A stretch of DNA of 53,772 nucleotides from JBOGEB01 sp050743125 (lineage in GTDB: Bacteria; Actinomycetota; Nitriliruptoria; Euzebyales; Egibacteraceae): positions 1-53,772 of the forward strand of contig JBOGEB010000008.1 in assembly GCA_050743125.1 (NCBI GenBank). The letters are read 5' to 3'. The position numbers and the translations under genes were made by a program. Position 1 is the first letter of the stretch. Each line of letters begins with the position of its first letter. Positions 1 through 7,233 of this stretch are shown piece by piece. The notes beneath the pieces were generated by a model. It was not told where the DNA came from. It saw only the letters and a list, made by a program, of their open reading frames with translations, and did no database searches.

Positions 1-110
1 CGACGGGTCGCGACGATTTTGAGATGGTCCCGGTGCCACGGGCTCTTTTCAATAGCCTTGCAGTACCGCGACAGCCTGACCTGACCCGATAGACCAGCCG
101 GAACGCCTGT

Positions 111-148
111 GGCCAGGGGAGCGCACGGATACGTGCGCTCCCCTGGCC
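111..148. terminator. Long perfect hairpin, probable bidirectional terminator
   Basis: A 16-bp perfect inverted repeat (GGCCAGGGGAGCGCAC at 111-126 and its complement at 133-148) encloses a 6-base loop. There is no T-tract on either side, which is usual for high-GC actinomycete terminators. A possible 27-codon tail of an unidentified CDS entering from the left edge ends at a TGA at 82-84, so the hairpin would sit just after it. The hairpin is seen directly; the terminator role is inferred. Confidence 0.55.
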
Positions 149-688
149 ATGTTGGGGTTCCTGGCCATGCGGATCCCGCAGGGCGCTGCCGGACGAGCCG
201 GGCGCTGATCGAGGTGGCGCTGCACCGGCGTACGGGGTCGGGAACGCGGCGCACCCGCTCAACGCCGACGGGCGACCATGCCAAGTAGCGACCCATGAAG
301 CGGAGTAACTGTTCATCCCTGAAGGAACGGGGCCGTGTCAAGCGCGGCGTGAGGGTTTGGGCCGGTTGGCAGACGTGTAAGGGCAGGTCGGAGTGGTCGA
401 GGTGCGGCGCCGTGCTCCATGGCTGGCGGGCCTGGACGGGTGGAAACAGCCAGGTTGTCAGCTTGCGGCGGGTCGCTCCTACGGTTGGTCGGTCGGGACA
501 GTTTGCAGCTCCAGTCCAGCGTGTGGACGAGGCAGTCCCGGACTCGGGTGCTGTTACTCCCTTCGCTGCTGCGATGGCGAGCATGGAGCTGATGCGACCG
601 CAGGCCAGGCGGGCTCAATCAGGCGGACGACCACGCCCGAAGGGGATCAGAACAGTTGCCGAACGCGCGCCGGGTCTGCGTGCCCGGG
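149..688. other. No supportable gene
   Basis: Open frames exist here on both strands, but their products are Arg/Gly/Pro-rich, have no recognisable motif and lack ribosome binding sites. The right edge borders the IS110 relic and may be further decayed mobile DNA. Confidence 0.5.
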
Positions 689-1275
689 TCATGGGATCTC
701 CTGCCCAGCGGTCAGGCGGGGCAGGACGCGGATGTGCCCGTCACGCAAGCCGTAGAAGACGAGGGTGAGCAGTTTGCGGGCGGCGGCGACCTTGCCGATG
801 CTCTTGCCGCGACGCTCGGCGACGCGTTGGCGGTCGGCGCGCAGCTTGGTGCTGGGTGGCCCAGGGCAGGCGCCCCACGGCCTCGACCGCGCACCGAGCG
901 CACCAGCGTGATCCCTGCTTGGTGATGTGGCCGCGGTGCACGACAAGGTCGCACTCGCGGTGGCGTGGGGTCAGCCCGGCCCAGCAGCACAGCTGCGGCG
1001 GCGCGGGGAAGCGGGTGACGTCGCCGATCTCGGCGACCAGCACCGCGGCCAGGACCGGGCCGACGCCGGGGATCTGAGATCGCCTGGATCGCTTTGCAGC
1101 CGCGGTGGGTGGTCAGCCGGGTGGCGATCGCCTGGCCCAGCTTGTCGACCTCGCCGTCGTAGCCGTCGATCAGGTCGAGCAGCGATGTGACGCACAGCCG
1201 GTAGACCGGGCCGAGCGGCGCCTGGTCGAGCAGGGCCGTGCCGGCTTTGCCGAACAGGTCGGTCATCGGCACCGC
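689..1275 (-). pseudogene. IS110-family transposase, 3' fragment with frameshifts
   Basis: On the minus strand several frames together give the C-terminal half of an IS110/IS116/IS902 transposase. One frame holds FGKAGTALLD and a SLLDLIDGYDGEVDKL-like coiled segment. A second holds VLVAEIGDVTRF, CWAGLTPRHRE and GHITKQGSR, the signature of the Transposase_20 domain. A third ends with KLLTLVFYGLRDGHIR, the usual C-terminus. At least two frameshifts are needed to join them. The N-terminal RuvC-like DEDD half is missing. At about 1262-1280 the homology passes directly into an ISAs1 fragment, so this is a chimeric scar and not an active element. Confidence 0.75.
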
Positions 1276-1527
1276 GACGACTTCTTTGGCGAGCACGGAG
1301 TCACGTCTTCCAGCAGCGGCCGGAACCCCGTGATCTCGTTGGTCTTGCGATCGATCTCGCGTTGGGCGATCACGACGCCCTGGTTGTGGACCATCGCTGC
1401 GAACAGATACACCGGCCTGTCGTCGCCTTGCACCGCGCCGCGCACGCTCCTGCCGTCCACCGCGACCGCCAGCGGCTGTTGTGGGATACGTTCGGCGCGC
1501 GCCTGGCCGGCCAGCCAGCCGTGACAC
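1263..1527 (-). pseudogene. ISAs1-family transposase internal fragment
   Basis: One minus-strand frame reads WLAGQARAERIPQQPLAVAV, then DGRSVRGA, then VHNQGVVIAQREIDRKTNEI and FRPLLEDV. This is the conserved region of ISAs1-type DDE transposases around the first catalytic aspartate (AVDGKxxRGA in the family). Only about 80 codons remain, with neither the N-terminal DUF-like domain nor the later D and E residues. The frame stops soon after it meets the IS110 relic. Confidence 0.65.
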
Positions 1528-1798
1528 CGGGTGTGCAGGCGACGAGCTGGAGACCGAGCAGGGCGTGCGTCCGATCGTGGTCAACCGCAAGCACTGGGGC
1601 GGACCGCAGCCGCCAGGCGCGGACACCCTGCAGGTGTTGGCCAGCGTGCTGCGCAGCGCCCGTCAGCAAGACCGCGACCCCGTCGGGATCCTGGTGCCGC
1701 TGCTGACCAGCCCTGTCCCGATCGTTGCCGACCTGGTCATCCCCGGCCGGCCTGACGTCCCCGGCCGGGGTGATCCCGCTCAACCCCGAGCCGCCTGA
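1481..1798 (+). pseudogene. Probable transposase C-terminal remnant (IS66-like)
   Basis: From about 1536 the frame encodes RPIVVNRKHWGG, DTLQVLASVLRSARQQDRDP and LLTSPVPIVADLVIPG. From memory this resembles the tail of IS66-type transposases of the 'RKGWGGNRTWNGA...LASVLATA' kind; no search was run. The first 18 codons are antisense to the ISAs1 relic and are probably not part of the original protein. Its TGA overlaps the ATG of the next small ORF. Confidence 0.4.
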
Positions 1799-2022
1799 TG
1801 GCAGGCTCCGAGCGCTCCGAGCCGGGCCGGTACCGGATGGTCGTCACTGAGCGCCGTGACCCTCACACCAGCACTGTTGTCCTGGACGCCGACGGCGACG
1901 CGTTCGTCGCCGCGGTCGGTTACGCCCGAAACGGACGGCTGACCGGACAGCAGGGCCACGGCGGGACGTCCGAGCACGTCCACGACTTGGCTCACCTCAT
2001 CGCCGACACGCTGCTCCACTGA
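1798..2022 (+). CDS. Small hypothetical protein, 74 aa
   Basis: The ATG overlaps the preceding stop (TGATG at 1796-1800), so translation could be coupled. The product begins MAGSERSEPGRYRMVVTERR, is hydrophilic with a mixed alpha/beta look, ends GTSEHVHDLAHLIADTLLH, and has no signal peptide, membrane span or recognisable domain. Its position behind a transposase remnant suggests a mobile-element passenger gene or a remnant. It is the last gene before the RiPP precursor cassette. Confidence 0.4.
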   Translation: MAGSERSEPGRYRMVVTERRDPHTSTVVLDADGDAFVAAVGYARNGRLTGQQGHGGTSEHVHDLAHLIADTLLH

Positions 2023-2101
2023 CCCCCCCGCGAAATCAAGACGACTCACGAACTTTGGCGAGGCCCTGGGCGCACCATAAGGCAGTGGGGCAGAGTGGGA
2101 C

Positions 2102-2116
2102 AGTACTTAAGGTACC
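2102..2116. promoter_or_regulatory. Inverted repeat AGTAC-N5-GTACC, candidate operator
   Basis: AGTAC TTAAG GTACC lies about 150 bp before the precursor start. The same site appears at the same relative place in the decayed copies: GGTAC GTAAG GTACT at 2616-2630 and AGTAC TTAAG GTACT at 17478-17492. The arms are self-complementary in all three, allowing one change per copy, and each is followed by AGAT. Conservation in copies whose coding part has rotted suggests either recent duplication or a selected binding site. The binding protein is unknown. Confidence 0.4.
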
Positions 2117-2265
2117 AGATCAGTCCTGATGGAAAATGGTCAAGGTCAGGACGATGAGGGTGATGGCCGTTTAAAGGGCAAATGCTAGTGTCTGATCGTC
2201 GACCTGCACGGCTGCACAGTGAACCGGGTAGGGCACCAAAGTAACGACCAGCGAGGAGAGAGGTT

Positions 2266-2430
2266 GTGGACAAGCTAAGCCTGGACTTAGAGACCTTGGA
2301 AGTCGAACGCCTTGACGTTCGCGCCATCGGCCTGAACGGCGGTTTGGAGTCGCTCAGCATGGGCCACGGAGGGATCGAACTCGGAGCATCCTGCGAACCC
2401 GCAGACCCCTACTGCGGCAGTTGCGGCTAG
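2266..2430 (+). CDS. Thiopeptide/thiazolyl-peptide precursor, 54 aa
   Basis: A GTG-started gene (GTG 2266, TAG 2428-2430) with the Shine-Dalgarno run GAGGAGAGAGG just upstream. The leader starts MDKLSLDLETLEVERLDV, the Leu/Asp/Glu-alternating pattern of thiazolyl-peptide leaders, and ends SMGHGGIELGA. The core is then SCEPADPYCGSCG. From memory, GE2270 and thiomuracin precursors share GHGMxEVGA directly before SCNC, which fixes Ser42 as core position 1. Thiopeptide logic predicts thiazoles from core Cys2, Cys9 and Cys12, and [4+2] joining of dehydroalanines from Ser1 and Ser11 to give a ring of the 29-membered class. Unusually, Gly and not Cys precedes the second Ser, and Glu3, Pro4, Asp6, Pro7 and Tyr8 fill the loop. 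The gene contains one TTA codon (codon 8). The modification genes follow on the same strand. Seen: the ORF and motifs. Inferred: the final chemistry. Confidence 0.85.
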   Translation: MDKLSLDLETLEVERLDVRAIGLNGGLESLSMGHGGIELGASCEPADPYCGSCG

Positions 2431-2546
2431 GAGATACAGGGCGTAGGCGTGTTGACGTGTCCCAGACCCGGTATGGTGAGGATACCGTCACGGCCGCGTC
2501 TAAACGTTCGTGCAAGAAGCTGCATGCTCCTTTCGCGCAGCGGAGC

Positions 2547-2574
2547 GGAGGAGGAGCAGCATTGCTCCTCCTCC
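2547..2574 (+). terminator. Terminator after precursor gene
   Basis: A 12-bp perfect stem (GGAGGAGGAGCA at 2547-2558, complement at 2563-2574) with a GCAT loop, followed by TTGTGA. It lies about 115 bp after the precursor stop and would let the peptide mRNA be made independently of the enzyme genes. Confidence 0.7.
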
Positions 2575-2780
2575 TTGTGATGGATGGCTGGTCAGCCCAA
2601 CTGTAGCGGTGGGGCGGTACGTAAGGTACTAGATCGGCCCTGTTGGAAGATGGCAAGATCGGCACGGCAAGGGTGATGGCGCCCCAAGAACGAATGCTGC
2701 CGTCCGATTCGTCGACCTGCACGGCGGCACAGCGAACCGGGTAGGGGTACCAACACAGCAAGAGGTAGCGAAAACAGCTG

Positions 2781-2920
2781 ATGGACAAGCTATACTCGAC
2801 GTTCGCGCCACGGGTCTGAACGCGGTTGTAGTCGCTCAGCATGGGCTACGAAGTGGTCTAACTCGGCTATCCTGCAGCGAGCGAATGCGGCCTAATTATG
2901 GCTGTACGAGTTGCTCGAAG
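2781..2920 (+). pseudogene. Decayed second precursor gene
   Basis: Starts ATGGACAAGCTA like the intact copy, then loses the part encoding SLDLETLEVERL and runs out of frame into a TGA after 12 codons. The downstream nucleotides still align with the DVRAIGLN, SLSMGHG and GAS-C regions of copy 1 (for example CGCTCAGCATGGGCTACGAA), and CTATCCTGC...GAGTTGCTCG matches the core. Several single-base indels scatter the frame, so no mature peptide can be made from it. Confidence 0.75.
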
Positions 2921-3029
2921 TGGGATGAAGGACGTGTGCCAGAGCTGGAATGGTGGTGACACCGCCACGGCCGCGTCGAAGCGTTCGTGCAAGAAGCTGC
3001 ATGCTCCTTTCACACAGCGCGAAGCAGAG

Positions 3030-3050
3030 GAGAGGAAGCGTTGCTTCTCT
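3030..3050 (+). terminator. Terminator-like hairpin of copy 2
   Basis: AGAGGAAGC (3031-3039) pairs with GCTTCTCT (3043-3050) across a GTT loop, with one bulged G. It occupies the position of the copy 1 terminator but differs in sequence, which is consistent with shared ancestry and relaxed constraint. Confidence 0.45.
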
Positions 3051-3220
3051 TGGATGGGCGTGGATGGGCTGGGCCGGCTGCCCTAGTGGGGCTGCCTGAT
3101 GGGCAGTGGTGGAGGCTAGGTTCGAAGCCTCGACCAAATCCTCATGGTGATCGTCCTAGTCTGGTGTCTGGTCGATCGGTCGATCGAGCGTCTGGTCGTT
3201 GGCCTCCAGTGTAGTTTCAA

Positions 3221-3239
3221 CAGGTCATTCGACAGGTCA
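3221..3239. promoter_or_regulatory. Direct repeat CAGGTCA, 12-bp period
   Basis: CAGGTCA occurs at 3221-3227 and 3233-3239, just upstream of a very strong Shine-Dalgarno sequence. Another tandem repeat, GGTCGATC twice, lies near 3171. They could bind an activator for the small ORF at 3263 and block A. The function is not shown by the sequence. Confidence 0.25.
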
Positions 3240-3262
3240 AGTGTCGGAGGGAGGTGAATCGG

Positions 3263-3403
3263 ATGAATCTACGCAGGATGGCACGGACAGAGCGCAAGTG
3301 GGGCTCGAAGCGTGATCCGAGTAGCGTCGTGGTCGCGCCTGGCGGCTGGTGTTGGGTCAGCAGCAGCTTGCTGACCGACTCCAGCGAGGATCAGGAGCTG
3401 TGA
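3263..3403 (+). CDS. Small peptide, 46 aa, possible second RiPP precursor
   Basis: ATG at 3263 preceded by GGAGGGAGGTG (3247-3257), one of the strongest ribosome binding sites in the window. The product begins MNLRRMARTERKWGSKRD and continues with VVVAPGGWCW, SSSLLTDSSEDQEL. The N-terminal half is basic and the C-terminal half is rich in Ser/Thr, with one Cys between two Trp. It lies between the precursor cassettes and the E1 gene and points the same way. It has no homology I recognise. It could be a second modification substrate, a regulatory leader ORF or an unrelated small protein. The start and the frame are well supported; a RiPP role is speculation. Confidence 0.5.
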   Translation: MNLRRMARTERKWGSKRDPSSVVVAPGGWCWVSSSLLTDSSEDQEL

Positions 3404-3442
3404 TCCCGTAGTTATTTGAGGGGGCTTCGCCACCGCCCTCGA

Positions 3443-3469
3443 CTTGCAGCGCCTGTTTCGCGCTGCAAG
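3443..3469. terminator. Perfect 10-bp hairpin before the E1 gene
   Basis: CTTGCAGCGC (3443-3452) and its complement (3460-3469) enclose CTGTTTC. No T-tract follows. It lies between the 46-aa ORF and the E1 gene, so it could be a partial terminator setting the ratio of peptide to enzyme transcripts. Confidence 0.5.
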
Positions 3470-3557
3470 AGCGCGAGCAGTTCGGTCCTAACTGGGCGGG
3501 GGCGATGCCCCTTGAACATAATCAATCGAGTCGGCATGAGTAGCGAGAAGGCCAAGC

Positions 3558-4709
3558 ATGACGATTGATCAGGCGCTCGGCCTCGGATCGCCCCAGGTTG
3601 AAAACGCCCTCTCAGATGGTCTCATAGATAAACCCCTCATCCTCAACCGGTATCTTACTATCGTTTACTGTGACGATAATGAGATTCTCGTAAAGCATGG
3701 CACGAGATCCCCCTATTCTGAGATCATTCGGGACGACGCTAAGACCCGGCTGCTGGGCAAGGTCCTGCGGAACCTGCGGACTCCAGCGTCGCTCGCGGAT
3801 CTTCAGCAGCAGGGCTTCATCACCGTTGACCAAGTCTCGGCCGCGGTCGAGATCGTCGGCCACCTAGTTGGTCGTGGCATCCTCGTCAATCCGGGGGCCG
3901 ACCCGGCCCAGGCCTATCTCAACACCATCTTCGATGCCCCGGTGTCCGGGCCGGACCGGCTGCGCACCGCGGTCATCGGCCTGATCGGGTGCGGACAGCT
4001 CGGCGCTCGCGTCGCCAGCGAGTTGGCGCTGCTGCAGCCTCAGGGCCTGGTGCTCCTGGACCCGCGTCCGGTTCCGAAGGAGGGTTGGCAGTACCTTGGC
4101 AACGGGACGTCGGCGCCCCCCGAACGATCGCTCGACGAGGCCCTCCGCTCCCGGCTCGACAATGGGAGGCTGGAGCAGCTTGAGGTCGTGACCGCGGCCG
4201 ATATCGCCGATGATGACGCCGTCGGGCGTGTCTTCGAGCGCGTGGACTTCGTCGTGGTGGCCTACGAGACCTACTCTCCAACGCTTCTGCATGCTGCCAA
4301 TGAGCAGGCCATCCGCCACCGCACCCCCTGGATGTCGACGTACTTCGACGGCAGCGAGGCGGTGATCGGTCCCACCTGCGTGCCCGGCGAGACCTCTTGT
4401 TACCACGAGTTCGAAATCCAGTCCGAGGCCACGCTGACCTTCAAGGGCGAGCACCTGATCTTCAAGGAGTCGCTCGAGGAGCGGATCGACAGCGCCGTGC
4501 TCGTGTTGCCCCCCTACGCCATGGTCGCCGCCGGGTTGGCCGTTACCTCGGCGCTGCGGTTCCTGATCAACGGGGAGACGTTCACGACCGGACGCGCCAT
4601 CCGGCTGAACTTCGAGACACTCTCCGTCGACTTCCAAGACGTCTTCAAGCTTCCGCGCTGCCCGGCTTGCTGGAGCGATCGGCCGTCCTACCGGCAGCTA
4701 TTCCTCTGA
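3558..4709 (+). CDS. E1/ThiF-like cyclodehydratase partner with RRE domain
   Basis: A 383-aa protein of the TOMM leader-binding/ThiF family (McbB/SagC-like 'C protein'). Residues about 25-110 resemble a PqqD-like winged-helix RRE that binds the leader peptide. The remainder is an E1-like Rossmann fold with IGLIGCGQLGARVA. Its central segments FDGSEAVIGPTCVPGETSCY and ALRFLINGE are typical of this family. The C-terminus has one CxxC pair (Cys368, Cys371 in PRCPAC); a second pair, common in E1 relatives, is not obvious. It should present the precursor to the YcaO enzyme, most likely the one at 8883. The first 60 codons are noticeably AT-richer than the rest. ATG 3558 follows GAGAAGG, a modest Shine-Dalgarno site. 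Confidence 0.8.
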   Translation: MTIDQALGLGSPQVENALSDGLIDKPLILNRYLTIVYCDDNEILVKHGTRSPYSEIIRDDAKTRLLGKVLRNLRTPASLADLQQQGFITVDQVSAAVEIVGHLVGRGILVNPGADPAQAYLNTIFDAPVSGPDRLRTAVIGLIGCGQLGARVASELALLQPQGLVLLDPRPVPKEGWQYLGNGTSAPPERSLDEALRSRLDNGRLEQLEVVTAADIADDDAVGRVFERVDFVVVAYETYSPTLLHAANEQAIRHRTPWMSTYFDGSEAVIGPTCVPGETSCYHEFEIQSEATLTFKGEHLIFKESLEERIDSAVLVLPPYAMVAAGLAVTSALRFLINGETFTTGRAIRLNFETLSVDFQDVFKLPRCPACWSDRPSYRQLFL

Positions 4710-4739
4710 CCGCCCGCACTGCGCCTCAGGAGAGCGACC

Positions 4740-5576
4740 ATGGCCGCATCACCGCCGTCCGGCAGGCGGGCCTGGCGCCCCCAGCTTCCGCGCGAGCTTG
4801 CGCAGATGGTCGAGGAGGCACTGCTTCCGTCACCGAACAGCATCGAACTCGACCGCCCGCCGCAGAAGGAGTATCTGCATCGGCTGCGCGCACAACCGGT
4901 GCAGATCGCCGAGCTGTTCTGCGAAAACAGCAAGATCACCCCGGTCGACGCGCAGAATCAGCCTCTCGATACCACCCTGGTCGAACGTACTCGTGAGTGG
5001 TATCACCGCACCGCCTATCGGCCCAGGGACGGCGACATCGACGACGAGCTGGCCACCCATGCAGGGATGAGGGTTGCCGTCGTCGAGTTCCCAGTCCTGC
5101 TTGGCACGTTCTGTTCGGCACTGGTGGAAGACCAGCCGGCCGCGAACCTGCTGTACGCACTCGACCTGTTTCTGGTCTTTGACCTCTGCAGCTACCGGCT
5201 GATGCCCCACGGCTCCTGGGCGTGGCTGGACCGGACGTTCGTCCGTGCCGAGCGTGAGCGCCTGACCAGTGCCATCCGTGGGGTTCCCGACGACGCCCGG
5301 CGGGACGCCGATGCGCTGCTGTTCGTTGCGGTCGCCCCGTGGCGCTACATGCTCTTCCAGGGCCCGCGTGGCTACCGCCGCACGCTGTTCGACGTGGGGC
5401 GGTTCCTCGAGCGTTGTGAGGCGATCGCGCAGCGCACCGGCATCGCCCTCGTCAGCACGGCGGACTTCCTCGACCACGAGGTCGACCGCCTGCTGCTCCT
5501 CGACGGCGTGGAGCGCTCCGCCCACGCGCTCTGCCTCCTCGACACGAGGCAGAAGAATCAGGCGGCGAACTCGTGA
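4740..5576 (+). CDS. Degenerate SagB/ThcOx-type nitroreductase-fold protein
   Basis: 278 aa. The C-terminal half (FVAVAPWRYMLFQGPRGYRR, then DVGRFLERCEAIAQRTGI and FLDHEVDRLLLLDGVERSA) has the nitroreductase-fold pattern seen at the end of SagB-type azoline dehydrogenases, but the FMN-binding Arg-Ser/Arg-Arg motif of the N-terminal part is not evident. Many SagB/ThcOx proteins carry an extra, non-catalytic N-terminal module. Here that module and the catalytic one (5573) look like separate genes, overlapping by four bases. It could be a structural partner of the dehydrogenase. ATG 4740 follows CAGGAGAG. Family placement is by motif only. Confidence 0.6.
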   Translation: MAASPPSGRRAWRPQLPRELAQMVEEALLPSPNSIELDRPPQKEYLHRLRAQPVQIAELFCENSKITPVDAQNQPLDTTLVERTREWYHRTAYRPRDGDIDDELATHAGMRVAVVEFPVLLGTFCSALVEDQPAANLLYALDLFLVFDLCSYRLMPHGSWAWLDRTFVRAERERLTSAIRGVPDDARRDADALLFVAVAPWRYMLFQGPRGYRRTLFDVGRFLERCEAIAQRTGIALVSTADFLDHEVDRLLLLDGVERSAHALCLLDTRQKNQAANS

Positions 5577-6478
5577 AAATCGCAGCCACGATCGAAGACG
5601 GCAAGGTGCCGGTTCTCCTGCCCGAGGACCTGGCGCGGGCACTCCAGGGGTTAAGCGCCGAGGAGCAGTCGATCCTGCTCGCGCAGATCCGACGGGGGCG
5701 GGAGGGGAACCCGCGCGCCGACGCCTTCTCCGTCTTCCGCGAGAGCCTCAAGTTCAGGGCCGACCGCACCAACCCGCTCCTCGACAACTACGAGGAGCTC
5801 TCCACTGTGAAGGCTCCCCCGGTACTCAAGGAGTATCCGGGCGCTGAGAAGGTCGAGCTGCCGCGCGACTTCCTGCCACTGGACGCCTCCCTCGAGCAAG
5901 TTCTGGAGGCTCGGGCCTCGCGAAGGGACTACGCCCGCATCCCGGTCAGCCTCCAGGAGCTCAGCACGCTCCTGCACTATGCCTACGGAGTGCGCAAGCA
6001 CATGGTGGCGTACAACGTGCGCCACTTCCCGATGCGCTACTGCCCGAGCGCGGGCGGACTGCAAAGCGCCGAGGTGTACCTCGTGGCCAACCAGGTCGAG
6101 GGGCTACGCAAAGGGCTCTGGCACTACTACCCGGCGCGCCACCAGCTTGAGCTATTGAGCGAGGGGAACATGCGCCGCAAGGTTGTCGATGCCTGCATGT
6201 ACGCGGAGTTTCTCCACTACCCGGGGCTCGTGCTGATCCTGACCGGCGTGATGAGCCGACTGCGCTGGAAATACGGCCTGCGTGCCTACCGCTACGCGCA
6301 CGTGGACGCTGGTTTCGTCGGCGAGAACCTCTATCTGGTGGCCACCGCACTGCGGCTGCGCGTCTGCGCGGTGGCGGGCTTTTTCGACGACAGGGTCGAC
6401 GAACTGCTCGACATCGACGGTCAAGACGAATTCACCGTGCTGCTCATGGCCGTGGGCAAGCGACCCCAGCGCTCGTGA
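5573..6478 (+). CDS. SagB-family azoline (thiazoline) dehydrogenase
   Basis: 301 aa, FMN-dependent nitroreductase fold. It would oxidise thiazoline/oxazoline rings on the precursor to thiazole/oxazole. Diagnostic stretches are LEARASRRDYARIPVSLQEL (flavin site), YCPSAGGLQSAEVYLVA, GLWHYYPARHQLELL, YRYAHVDAGFVGENLYLVA and the terminal FDDRVDELLDIDGQDE. Start GTG 5573 overlaps the stop of the preceding gene, so the two are probably translated together. It is the only complete dehydrogenase in the whole RiPP region, so block B would depend on it if both blocks act on the same peptide. Confidence 0.88.
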   Translation: MKIAATIEDGKVPVLLPEDLARALQGLSAEEQSILLAQIRRGREGNPRADAFSVFRESLKFRADRTNPLLDNYEELSTVKAPPVLKEYPGAEKVELPRDFLPLDASLEQVLEARASRRDYARIPVSLQELSTLLHYAYGVRKHMVAYNVRHFPMRYCPSAGGLQSAEVYLVANQVEGLRKGLWHYYPARHQLELLSEGNMRRKVVDACMYAEFLHYPGLVLILTGVMSRLRWKYGLRAYRYAHVDAGFVGENLYLVATALRLRVCAVAGFFDDRVDELLDIDGQDEFTVLLMAVGKRPQRS

Positions 6479-7233
6479 TGAGCGGGCTCGTCGTCCTCGG
6501 CTTCCCCCTTATCCTCGGGGCTGGCTTTCTCCTCGCCTTCCTCGTTCACCGGGCGCTGTTCGGGCACAGCAGCACGCCCCGGTTCGAGAAGTCCGGCCAC
6601 TATCTGTATCTCGGCCTGCTGCTCATCCCGCTCGCCCTGGTCGTGCTCGACCGCCGCGCAGAGGGTGGCATCGCCGCGCTCTTCGAGCCGCACGCCAGTC
6701 ATCCAGCATGGTGGGGGCCGGTGTGGCTGGCCGTAGGTGTGCTTCTCGGCAGCGCGCTGTTTGCGGCCGAGCTTTGGGGGACCGTCCTGCTTCGTGCTCT
6801 GCCACGGGTACGTCGAGCTACGGCGCACCTGGTGGTCGAGGGGAGAACGGCGAGTTTGACGGGGGGCGTCGAGCACCCCCTGCGCTTCCTGACGCTGACG
6901 GTTGTGATCGTCCTCATCGAGGAGATCATCTGGCGGGGACACCTCACGGAGTTCCTCGTCACCCAGTGGGGTGTGCCATGGCCAGCCTCCCTCGCCGTCA
7001 GCGGTGTCGCCTTTGGGCTGAACCACGCCTACTTCGGCCTGCGGAACGTGGCGTTCAAGGCGCTCAGCGGAGTGGCATGGGGCGTACTGCTGACGGTCTC
7101 GGGGCTGCTCTGGGCCGCGATCGTGTCACACCTCACGTTCGACCTGTGGGTCTGGGGAAGGCTGCTGAAAGGAAGGGGCCATGAGCGATTGGGCGACGCC
7201 GGTTCGCTCGATCGAGTGCGAACTGCTCTTTGA
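6478..7233 (+). CDS. CPBP-family intramembrane protease (SagE-like)
   Basis: 251 aa, with hydrophobic spans from residue 1 onwards. All three CPBP/Abi motifs are present: Glu148-Glu149-x-x-x-Arg153 (EEIIWRG), FGLNHAYFG and SHLTFDLW. In streptolysin-type clusters the homologous SagE is thought to remove the leader peptide or give self-immunity. Here it lies directly after the dehydrogenase, whose TGA overlaps this ATG (GTGATG at 6475-6480), so it is part of the same operon. Its tail overlaps the amidohydrolase by 53 bp. Confidence 0.85.
   Translation: MSGLVVLGFPLILGAGFLLAFLVHRALFGHSSTPRFEKSGHYLYLGLLLIPLALVVLDRRAEGGIAALFEPHASHPAWWGPVWLAVGVLLGSALFAAELWGTVLLRALPRVRRATAHLVVEGRTASLTGGVEHPLRFLTLTVVIVLIEEIIWRGHLTEFLVTQWGVPWPASLAVSGVAFGLNHAYFGLRNVAFKALSGVAWGVLLTVSGLLWAAIVSHLTFDLWVWGRLLKGRGHERLGDAGSLDRVRTAL

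Larger units (their letters stand above)
2085..2580 (+). repeat. Precursor cassette, copy 1 (intact)
   Basis: About 500 bp containing an operator-like inverted repeat, a conserved block (GTCGACCTGCACGGCTGCAC, from 2199), a Shine-Dalgarno site, the precursor gene and a terminator. The whole unit is repeated next door (2609-3075), and its upstream and leader parts are found again at 17474-17945. Shared downstream sequence between copies 1 and 2 includes CGTTCGTGCAAGAAGCTGCA and GCATGCTCCTTTC, so the duplication unit runs from before the operator to beyond the terminator. Confidence 0.8.
2609..3075 (+). repeat. Precursor cassette, copy 2 (decayed)
   Basis: A diverged tandem copy of 2085-2580. 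It keeps the operator-like inverted repeat (2616-2630), the GTCGACCTGCACGGCGGCAC block, GAACCGGGTAGGGGTACCAA, an AGAGG Shine-Dalgarno remnant, ATGGACAAGCTA, and the downstream GCGTTCGTGCAAGAAGCTGC stretch with a terminator-like hairpin. The precursor frame inside it is broken. Confidence 0.8.

Noticed and set aside
1..84. C-terminal end of a CDS entering from the left edge
   Set aside because: The 27 codons before the TGA at 82-84 show no family signature and codon usage is not decisive.
2421..3086. Two similar ORFs (2421-2606 and 2898-3086) sharing TAASKRSCKKLHAPF
   Set aside because: They occupy the downstream part of the duplicated cassette. Many differences are amino acid changing, there is no ribosome binding site, and one overlaps the precursor stop region and terminator; DNA duplication explains the likeness.
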